Of a stretch of DNA of 7,812 nt, positions 1-6,227 are shown one piece after another (position 1 is the stretch's first letter; every line of letters starts with the position of its first letter). A model generated the notes under the pieces. It did no database searches. It saw only the letters and a list, made by a program, of their open reading frames with translations, and had not been told where the DNA came from. Origin of the DNA: a bacterium. Lineage in GTDB: Bacteria; Auribacterota; UBA3054; B51-G9. Location of the stretch: the NCBI GenBank assembly GCA_029939815.1, contig JAOZSF010000078.1, positions 1 through 7,812 of the forward strand, read 5' to 3'. The position numbers and the translations under genes are program-made.

Positions 1-2040
1 ATTGCGAATGACATTGGCATAATTGACTACGGTTTAGGTTACAATTTAAACGGCAAGAATCCTGATTCTAATCCGGTAATTGACGGTAACGGATATTTTT
101 ATCTTGTAAATAATCTGCCTTTATTTAAAAATGCTTTCAGCGGTGGAGAACCAAACTTTTCATGGGGTAATAATGCAAGTCAGGAAAATCCCGTTTGGGA
201 AATCCCGAGTGATTCATGGGGCATTCAATACAAAATTAAAGACGCTAAAGCTAAAGGAAAAAATATTACTATTACACTCGAAAATGAAAGATGGAGACCT
301 AATCAATTTAAAGGCGAAATATTTGAGGCAACACGACGCGACGGAAACGGACGAATTGCCACAGCAACCGGGTCAAGATATGAAATACAAAAAAACGGTC
401 CCGACTGGATAGAATTTATCGCCGGGGGCTCTTGGGATGCAGACCATTTCAAACCGTCAGGAGGACGATTTGCTAATCCGGCTAATCAAATCATGATTCT
501 CGGTCTTCCGGCGAAAGGCGGTGTTGTAAGTATGACGCTTAAAGATGAGTACAATCAGATTGTTTCACGAACAATTGATTACGGATATCTGGAAAGTGAA
601 CCGGAAAAATGGTTCGGCAGAAGTACTGAAAAAACAGACCCGACTCATTATAACTGGACAGTTACACGTAAACCGTCAATTTCCGGAAAGAAAAAACTCG
701 CTATTAATAAATCCATGAAAGGGAAAGTTAAAAATCCCGCTTTCGTTAAAGACGGACCTTTCGTAAGCGCGGCGGAACTTAAGAAAATCCGTACCTCAAA
801 AGATTTCGTCAATATCGGCGGCGGCAGCGGACAGGGAAGAGCTAATCGCGCAATCTCATCTATGCTCAGCGTTTTCGGCAATTCTTCAATTAGACTGGAA
901 GCCGCTGATGAACAGGCGGAAAGGAAGGGTTGGGATGCGGGAATCGGGATTGTAAAAAGTTCAAGCGGTAAAGCAGTCGTATCATCAATAGGAAACTGGC
1001 AGAAAGGACAATGGAAAAATCATACACTGAGATTTATGACCGGGAAACTTGCCGGTGAAAGTTTCCCGATCTTTGATAATTCGAAAAGACAGCTTAAACT
1101 TACGACCTCAAAAAATTCTTCCAGTCCGAAATCCGTTCCCGGAAGAAAATCTCTTCGTCCCGCGCGCGGCGACAGATTTTCAATAGGGCCCGGTTATAAT
1201 TCACCTTTATGCTACACTCGAAAGAGTAACAAAGAAGGCGAATGGCACTGGAAGCGGAAAGTGCCTGTAAAAGGAGAGTTCGATTTATACATTTTTGGAT
1301 TAAATGACGGTATTAACACCACGGAATTTTTGGAAGAGAATTATAATTCTCCCATCGATGTATTTTTATGGAATTTTGATAAAGACGAAAACGGAAATGA
1401 TATTGGTTATGAAAAATTGTGCAAAAGGAAACAGTACCTCAAAGAAGATTGCTTCTATGCCGGGAAAATTAAACCTCAAAATATCTCCGATGAAGGCGGC
1501 GTTAAAATGAAACTTATCTCCCATGACGTTATGGAAGCTGGATTGAAAGATGCCGGAAAACAAGGCGTTAAAGCGCAAAAACGGGTGCAGTCAGGTTACG
1601 CATGGTTTAATTACGCGGTAATAACCCCGGTGCCGGTTGTTGGCAGAGTGAATGTTAATACTGCGCCTGAGCGTTTGCTGAGAAGTCTTCCCGGCATAAA
1701 AAAAGAACTTGCACAAAATATTGTCCTCGGTATTAATAATAACGGCAAAGCAGTTCTGAAACCATATAAAAAACTCGGAGATTTGCTTAAGGTAAAAGGC
1801 ATGTCAATAGATATTCTTGAACGATGCGCGAATCTGCTTTGTCTTGACACTTCGGCTTATACGTTAAATATAATTGCCCAAACAATTAAAGATACAAACA
1901 ATGACGGTAAATTTAACGAAGGCGATAAAATTGAAGCTAACAGAAGTGTCAGATGTGTAGTTGTCATCAACCCGGAAAAATCCGGCAAAGATAAAATTCA
2001 AATTATTGAAAAAGTTACTCAAACGTATGCACAAAAATAA
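1..2040 (+). CDS. Lamin-tail-like / GspK-like helix-hairpin-helix protein, 5' end missing
   Basis: Frame 1 is open from the first base to the TAA at 2038-2040, giving 679 residues without a start. The internal ATG at 493 is not the start, because protein-like sequence continues upstream of it. Residues about 1-230 resemble a lamin-tail domain: GYFYLVNN near residue 31, a strand-rich stretch around 165-197, and a closing W219 followed by a KPSISGK tail. Residues 428-450 contain DLYIFGLNDG and TTEFLEENYN. From residue 548, GRVNVNTAPERLL plus LPGIKKELAQNIV is the helix-hairpin-helix signature shared with the type II secretion minor pseudopilin GspK. A second helical part (KKLGDLLKVKGMS) and a short strand-rich end follow, as in GspK. 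D631-T-N-N-D-G to D642 is a possible calcium-binding loop. The N-terminus is absent, so a signal peptide or prepilin leader cannot be judged. Function is unknown. An envelope or secretion-related role is inference, and DNA binding by the helix-hairpin-helix is a less likely alternative. Confidence 0.85.
   Translation: MANDIGIIDYGLGYNLNGKNPDSNPVIDGNGYFYLVNNLPLFKNAFSGGEPNFSWGNNASQENPVWEIPSDSWGIQYKIKDAKAKGKNITITLENERWRPNQFKGEIFEATRRDGNGRIATATGSRYEIQKNGPDWIEFIAGGSWDADHFKPSGGRFANPANQIMILGLPAKGGVVSMTLKDEYNQIVSRTIDYGYLESEPEKWFGRSTEKTDPTHYNWTVTRKPSISGKKKLAINKSMKGKVKNPAFVKDGPFVSAAELKKIRTSKDFVNIGGGSGQGRANRAISSMLSVFGNSSIRLEAADEQAERKGWDAGIGIVKSSSGKAVVSSIGNWQKGQWKNHTLRFMTGKLAGESFPIFDNSKRQLKLTTSKNSSSPKSVPGRKSLRPARGDRFSIGPGYNSPLCYTRKSNKEGEWHWKRKVPVKGEFDLYIFGLNDGINTTEFLEENYNSPIDVFLWNFDKDENGNDIGYEKLCKRKQYLKEDCFYAGKIKPQNISDEGGVKMKLISHDVMEAGLKDAGKQGVKAQKRVQSGYAWFNYAVITPVPVVGRVNVNTAPERLLRSLPGIKKELAQNIVLGINNNGKAVLKPYKKLGDLLKVKGMSIDILERCANLLCLDTSAYTLNIIAQTIKDTNNDGKFNEGDKIEANRSVRCVVVINPEKSGKDKIQIIEKVTQTYAQK
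1642..1860 (+). other. GspK-like helix-hairpin-helix region of the first gene
   Basis: Residues 548-620 of the partial gene. G-R-V-N-V-N-T-A-P followed by a leucine-rich helix and LPGI is the pattern of GspK/ComEA-type helix-hairpin-helix segments. It continues into KKLGDLLKVKGMS, matching the second hairpin. In GspK this part packs on the pseudopilin tip. In ComEA the same fold binds DNA. The residues after it (SAYTLNIIAQTIKD) have the 'S-x-x-F/Y' strand usually seen in GspK, which favours the GspK reading. Confidence 0.6.
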
Positions 2041-2102
2041 TGGGATTGCGTTTGATGACCCTATATTATTCTCGCGATTATTACTTCCATGTTGAATGCT
2101 AA
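2040..2102 (+). CDS. Possible 20-residue mini-ORF bridging genes 1 and 2
   Basis: ATG at 2040-2042 overlaps the TAA that ends gene 1 (TAATG). The frame runs 20 codons (MGLRLMTLYYSRDY..., ending VEC) to TAA at 2100-2102, just past the ATG of gene 2 at 2096-2098. It therefore fills the whole 55-base gap and overlaps both neighbours. No Shine-Dalgarno sequence precedes it. It could be a translated coupling peptide or the decayed N-terminus of a lost gene, or it could be chance in a short gap. I recognise no family in it. Confidence 0.2.
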   Translation: MGLRLMTLYYSRDYYFHVEC

Positions 2103-2152
2103 AACTTCTTATAATTTTTTTAATCTTAATTTTCTGCTCAGCAGCGCTTGCT
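2096..2152 (+). other. Signal peptide of the CotH/lamin-tail protein
   Basis: Residues 1-19: one lysine at position 3, a hydrophobic core LLIIFLILIF, then CSAALA before D20-G21. The A-L-A motif fits signal peptidase I cleavage after A19. C14 is preceded by L-I-F, which is a poor lipobox, so a lipoprotein is unlikely. Confidence 0.85.
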
Positions 2153-5100
2153 GACGGGCAACTTGTCAATACAAACGATACCTTTAAATTCTTTAAAGGA
2201 ACTGTCGAACCTTCAGCGCCTGTATCCGCCTGGCGGGAAAGTGATTTTGATGATTCCGCGTGGAGTTCCGGCGAAGGACCTTTCGGTTATGGCTCTGCAG
2301 CACACGAAGCCGCCACCTGCAATACTGTTCTGAATGACATGCAAGACAGTTATCTTACTGTTTATTTGCGAAAAAAGTTTGTTATTTCCGACACTAATGT
2401 CATAGAAAATCTTCTTTTAAATTTAAGGTATGATGACGGAATTATTATCTGGATAAACGGATATGAAGTTTCATCTCTCAACGCACCCGATCCTCCTAAT
2501 TACAACTCTACCGCTCCAATAAATCACGAAGCGGAAAACATAGAACCTTATACTTTATACAGTCCTCATAATTATCTTGTTGAAGGAACTAATGTGATTG
2601 CTGTTCAGGGTTTTAATTTAACTTCTAACAGCAGTGATTTTATCCTTCAGGTTCAGCTTGATTATCTTGAAAAAGTTGACAAACCGGAACAGCCGGATTT
2701 CAGCTTAAAACACGGCTTCTTTTTCGCGCCTAACGTTGTAACTCTATCGACAATTTCTGTCGGTTGTCAAATCCGATACACAACTGACAGCAGTGAACCG
2801 ACTGAAACTAACGGATTTGATTATATTTCCCCGATAATTATTTCAAACACCACTTGTCTCCGTGCGGCAACTTTTTCTAACAGCACAATAAGAAGCGAGG
2901 TAGAAACTAAAACTTATATCTTTCCCGTTGATGTTTTGACTCAGACAGGGGACGGATATCCGACAAACTGGGGAACTGTCAAAAAACCTTGGTACGGAAC
3001 AAACAAATACAGAGAAATTTACGGCTGGGATTTCCCTTACGAAATCGGATCTATGTTTATGGGTGATTATTCTATAGATTCTAAAGTTGTTAATGATCCG
3101 GCTTATTCTTCTACTTTTACAAACGACCTGCTTTCAATTCCATCTATTTCTATTGTCGCTCCAACTGAAGATTTGTTCGGGCCGAACGGAATTTATATCG
3201 ACCCGAACTCATCACAACACGGTGACCTTTGGGAACGTGCAGCTTCAGCGGAACTTATTGATCCTGCCGGCAGCGAAAGTTTTCAAATTAACTGCGGATT
3301 AAGAATTCAGGGCGGATATAGCCGAAACACATGCTTTAGTCCAAAACACAGTTTTCGACTCCTTTTCAAAGAAGAATACGGAAAAACAAAACTCAAAGAA
3401 AAAATATTCCCGGATTCCAAAATCGATTCTTTCGATACTCTTGTCTTAAGAAGCTGCTTTAATTTCGGCTGGGCGGGAACTATCAACGGACAAGAATCTA
3501 AATCACAATATTTACGCGACCCTTTTATTAGAAATATTCAAAACGATATGGGGGAAGTTTGCGGACATTCAAGACATGTCCATCTTTATGTCAACGGAAT
3601 GTACTGGGGGCTTTATATTTTGACCGAACGACCGGACGAATCTTTTGCAGCTTCTTATTTCGGCGGCGATAAAGACAGCTATGATGCGATGAATGCAGGG
3701 GAAAGTGAAGACGGTTCTGATAACGGAAAAGTTATTAACGGCGATAGAATCGCCTGGGACGAAATGTTTGATATTGTTCACCCAGATTCTTGGACCGGTT
3801 CCTCTTCTCAATACGCGCAAATTCACGAGTATCTTGATGTTAGCAGATTTGTCGATTATTCTATCCTGAATCACTGGGCCGCTAATTATGACTGGCCAAG
3901 ACATAATTGGCGCGCGGTAAGAAAACGCGGCGAAGGAAATGGATACAAATTTATGGCATGGGATGAAGAATGGACTGTCTCATACCTCGAACCGCCTTGG
4001 GGAATTGGCGACTTGGGCGACTTAAAAAATGTTATCAATATCACAAAAATTAAAGGCAGCAATACTAACAATCCCGGCCACCTTTTCTGGCAGCTTGCTG
4101 ATAATGATGAATTCAAATTGCTTTACGCCGACCATGTTCATCGCCATTGTTTTAATAACGGAGTTTTATACATTGACCCGAATAACATTTCCTGGGATAC
4201 TAATTATCCAAGTAGAACTCCGCTCTCGCAAAGATGGTATGATATGGCGGGAAATATTGAACGCGCCGTTATTCCCGAATCCGCAAGATGGGGCGATACA
4301 TGGACCACAAATCCTTACGTCTATACAAAAAATGTCGAGTGGGATGCCGAACGCGATTATGTTATTTCCGACTGGCTCATTCACCGAACTACAAACTACC
4401 TGCAAATATGCCGCAATGAAGGTTTTTATCCGAATATTGACGCACCGTCTTTTTCGCAATATGGCGGACATTTTGATTCAGGTTTTTCCCTCGCCATTAC
4501 AAATGAAAACGGCTCAGGAACGGTTTATTATACCCTCGACGGCAGCGAGCCGAGAACTCCTTATTCAGGAACTCCTTCCGCAAATGCTGCGGAATATTCC
4601 TCGCCTCTTATTTTTACAAACAGCGTTTATCTAAAATCAAGAACTTTATCCGGCGGAGAGTGGAGCGCGCTCAACGAATCTGTTTTTTTCAACACTAATG
4701 ATTTTGAAAATTTGAGAATTACGGAAATTATGTATAATCCGCCCGGAGGAAGTGACTATGAATTTATTGAACTTAAAAATGTTGGCAAAAATCCTTTTCC
4801 GCTTACTTCTTTAAAATTCAATGACGGAATTTATTTCGATTTTCCTTATGATACAATTCTCGGAACAGGGGAGTTCGCTGTCCTCGTTTCTCAACCCGAT
4901 TTCTTTACTTCAAGGTATCCTAATGTAGAAATCGCAGGCAGATTTATCGGAAAACTTAACAATGGAGGCGAAACTGTCGCCGTTTATGATTCATTAACTT
5001 CTATCGTCGAATCGGTCTATTACAGAGACGGTTGGTTCGCTTCTACTGACGGCAACGGTTTCTCCCTCGTCTTAAAAAATTTAACAGGCGACCCAAACGA

Positions 5101-6223
5101 AAAATCTTCCTGGAGACCAAGCTCTTTTCTTTACGGTTCGCCGGGAAAAGATGACCCGGTTCTTCCAACCGACGGAATTGTCATCAACGAACTTCTGGCG
5201 CATACCGACCCGCCGTTACAAGATGCTGTAGAACTTTATAACAGTTCTTCAAACGATATAGCCCTTGATGGTTGGTTTTTGAGCGATTCTGCCGCTAATT
5301 TAAAGAAATACGAAATTCAGGGCGGCGTTATTATTCCTGCAACGGGCTATGTCGTCTTCTATGAATATCAGTTCAGTTCAGGTTCCAATGGGTTCCGCTT
5401 CAGTTCAAAAGGTGAAGAAGTTCATCTCTCGTCTTCTGAAAACCCTCCGACATATTATGTATCCGAATCGTTCGGCGCAAGCGAAAACGGAATGTCGTTT
5501 GGACGCTATATCACGGCTTCCGGCTCCGCGCATTTTGTTACAATGAGCAACCTTACTTTTGGCACAGATGTTAAAGCAAGCGACCCGCCCGCCCGCAGTA
5601 ATGATTTTATTTTGGGTACCGGAGCGGTGAATTCAGAACCGAAAATCGGTCCGGTTGTTATTTATGAGTTTATGTATAATTCTCCCGGAAAACCCGATGA
5701 AGAATATATTGAACTCTATAATTTCTCCGATGAAGATATTCCGCTTTTCAATTCTGTAAGCAATACCGAACCGTGGATTATTAAAGATGATTCCGGAGTC
5801 GCATATAACTTTGAAACAGGAAATATTATCAAAGCAGGAGGATTAGTTGTCGTTGTTGGCGAAGGAGTTGACCCAAACGCTTTCCGAACAAAATTTAATA
5901 TTCCAATTGATGTACCGGTTTGGGGGCCATGTTTACGCAGTTTCGGAAACAGCGGCGATGCGGTAAAATTATTTAAACCCGACCAGACGGAAACTACAAA
6001 TGTTCCATACATTCTTGTTGAACAGGTTGAGTATGACGACGTGCCGCCGTGGCCCGCTGATGCCGATGGCGTTAGCAACTCATTACAAAGAATTGCAGCA
6101 ATGGAATTTGCCAACGATCCTTACAACTGGGAACCGGGAGGAACACCGGGAAGAATTGTTCCTGAGCCATGTTTATTAATTTTAATACTTTTACCGCTGA
6201 TTCTCAAATTGAAAATAAAATAA
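2096..6223 (+). CDS. Secreted CotH-kinase / lamin-tail multidomain protein with PEP-CTERM tail
   Basis: A complete 1375-residue protein. The start is ATG 2096, because an in-frame TGA lies directly before it (2093-2095). No Shine-Dalgarno sequence is visible. Order: signal peptide 1-19; beta-sandwich, galactose-binding-like domain about 22-193 (SDFDDSAW, GPFGYG, LRYDDGIIIWINGYE); chitobiase C-terminal-like module 196-277 (IRYTTDSSEPT); CotH kinase domain from about 347 with its helical extension to about 782; second chitobiase-type module 783-865 (VYYTLDGSEPR); lamin-tail domains about 872-1017, 1027-1184 and 1185-1345; and a VPEP sorting tail 1355-1375. Kinase-like residues visible are K417 in PKHSFR, E511 in NGMYWGLYILTERPDE, D599 in NYDWPRHN and D623 in WDEEW. 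CotH of Bacillus phosphorylates spore-coat proteins. Here an exported surface kinase is inferred, with unknown targets. The ESARWGD segment typical of CotH proteins in this bacterial group is present. It is probably co-transcribed with the sulfatase 4 bases downstream. Confidence 0.9.
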   Translation: MLKLLIIFLILIFCSAALADGQLVNTNDTFKFFKGTVEPSAPVSAWRESDFDDSAWSSGEGPFGYGSAAHEAATCNTVLNDMQDSYLTVYLRKKFVISDTNVIENLLLNLRYDDGIIIWINGYEVSSLNAPDPPNYNSTAPINHEAENIEPYTLYSPHNYLVEGTNVIAVQGFNLTSNSSDFILQVQLDYLEKVDKPEQPDFSLKHGFFFAPNVVTLSTISVGCQIRYTTDSSEPTETNGFDYISPIIISNTTCLRAATFSNSTIRSEVETKTYIFPVDVLTQTGDGYPTNWGTVKKPWYGTNKYREIYGWDFPYEIGSMFMGDYSIDSKVVNDPAYSSTFTNDLLSIPSISIVAPTEDLFGPNGIYIDPNSSQHGDLWERAASAELIDPAGSESFQINCGLRIQGGYSRNTCFSPKHSFRLLFKEEYGKTKLKEKIFPDSKIDSFDTLVLRSCFNFGWAGTINGQESKSQYLRDPFIRNIQNDMGEVCGHSRHVHLYVNGMYWGLYILTERPDESFAASYFGGDKDSYDAMNAGESEDGSDNGKVINGDRIAWDEMFDIVHPDSWTGSSSQYAQIHEYLDVSRFVDYSILNHWAANYDWPRHNWRAVRKRGEGNGYKFMAWDEEWTVSYLEPPWGIGDLGDLKNVINITKIKGSNTNNPGHLFWQLADNDEFKLLYADHVHRHCFNNGVLYIDPNNISWDTNYPSRTPLSQRWYDMAGNIERAVIPESARWGDTWTTNPYVYTKNVEWDAERDYVISDWLIHRTTNYLQICRNEGFYPNIDAPSFSQYGGHFDSGFSLAITNENGSGTVYYTLDGSEPRTPYSGTPSANAAEYSSPLIFTNSVYLKSRTLSGGEWSALNESVFFNTNDFENLRITEIMYNPPGGSDYEFIELKNVGKNPFPLTSLKFNDGIYFDFPYDTILGTGEFAVLVSQPDFFTSRYPNVEIAGRFIGKLNNGGETVAVYDSLTSIVESVYYRDGWFASTDGNGFSLVLKNLTGDPNEKSSWRPSSFLYGSPGKDDPVLPTDGIVINELLAHTDPPLQDAVELYNSSSNDIALDGWFLSDSAANLKKYEIQGGVIIPATGYVVFYEYQFSSGSNGFRFSSKGEEVHLSSSENPPTYYVSESFGASENGMSFGRYITASGSAHFVTMSNLTFGTDVKASDPPARSNDFILGTGAVNSEPKIGPVVIYEFMYNSPGKPDEEYIELYNFSDEDIPLFNSVSNTEPWIIKDDSGVAYNFETGNIIKAGGLVVVVGEGVDPNAFRTKFNIPIDVPVWGPCLRSFGNSGDAVKLFKPDQTETTNVPYILVEQVEYDDVPPWPADADGVSNSLQRIAAMEFANDPYNWEPGGTPGRIVPEPCLLILILLPLILKLKIK
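2681..2926 (+). other. Chitobiase C-terminal-like module, first copy
   Basis: Residues 196-277. The pattern 'P-x-F-S...IRYTTDSSEPT...SPIIISNTTCLRAATFSN' matches the beta-sandwich module found after catalytic domains in chitobiases and in many cell-surface proteins, where the core is YYTTDGSxPT followed by a strand and LRA. It sits before the CotH domain and is probably a spacer or ligand-contact domain. Confidence 0.7.
3134..4441 (+). other. CotH kinase domain region
   Basis: Residues about 347-782 of the secreted protein. It begins at SIPSISIV and GIYIDP, then has the substrate-facing PKHSFRLLFK (417-424), the VNGMYWGLYILTERPDE block (499-515), NYDWPRHNW (597-605) and YKFMAWDEEWT (617-627). 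The C-terminal helical part carries ESARWGD and ends in a GFYPNIDAP linker. These blocks match the CotH family (Fam20-like atypical kinases). The outer limits are estimated from the neighbouring modules, not from an alignment. Confidence 0.8.
4442..4690 (+). other. Chitobiase C-terminal-like module, second copy
   Basis: Residues 783-865, directly after the CotH domain. VYYTLDGSEPRTP is a textbook core, followed by SSPLIFTNSVYLKSRTLSGG. CotH followed by this module is a common arrangement in planctomycete and related surface proteins. Confidence 0.8.
4715..6130 (+). repeat. Three tandem lamin-tail domains in the secreted protein
   Basis: Copies lie at residues about 872-1017, 1027-1184 and 1185-1345. 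Each begins with a strand then E and a tyrosine/asparagine turn: RITEIMYNPPGGSDYEFIEL, IVINELLAHTDPP...VELYNSS and VIYEFMYNSPGKPDEEYIEL. Copies 1 and 3 are clearly closer to each other than to copy 2. Copies 1 and 3 end in a W-x-P plus G-x-P-G motif (SSWRPSS..GSPGK and NWEPGGTPGR). Bacterial lamin-tail domains are immunoglobulin-like and are thought to act in surface attachment or assembly. Exact domain ends are estimates. Confidence 0.75.
6158..6220 (+). other. PEP-CTERM sorting signal
   Basis: Residues 1355-1375: V-P-E-P, then a hydrophobic stretch CLLILILLPLIL, then a basic end KLKIK at the very C-terminus. This is the three-part PEP-CTERM signal recognised by exosortases, which process and transfer the protein to the cell surface. 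It implies that the genome encodes an exosortase. The basic tail uses lysines rather than the more usual arginines, in line with the AT-rich DNA. Confidence 0.85.
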
Positions 6224-6227
6224 TAAA

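Noticed and set aside
131..412. 93-codon open frame starting at ATG 131
   Set aside because: It lies in another frame inside the first gene, whose protein-like sequence continues through it, and its translation resembles no domain.
493..495. ATG at 493 as the start of the first gene
   Set aside because: The frame is open to base 1 and the upstream translation carries lamin-tail-like sequence, so this is an internal methionine.
1160..1169. CCGCGCGCGG palindrome
   Set aside because: Short alternating CG run inside the coding sequence, not linked to any hairpin or repeat.
1336..1351. 16-base perfect palindrome GAGAATTATAATTCTC
   Set aside because: It encodes part of the EENYNS motif in an AT-rich gene and has no repeat copy or operator context in the window; likely chance.
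2046..2069. Promoter-like TTGCGT with TATATT in the gap between genes 1 and 2
   Set aside because: The spacing is only 10-12 bases, too short for a standard sigma-70 promoter, and AT-rich matches are expected by chance.
2096..2152. Lipoprotein signal around C14
   Set aside because: The residues before the cysteine (L-I-F) do not form a good lipobox, while ALA-DG gives a clear signal peptidase I site.
4029..4634. 201-codon open frame within the CotH gene
   Set aside because: It overlaps strongly conserved CotH and chitobiase-module sequence in the main frame and shows no domain of its own.
5716..6114. 132-codon minus-strand open frame
   Set aside because: It is antisense to the third lamin-tail domain, and I see no recognisable protein pattern or ribosome site.
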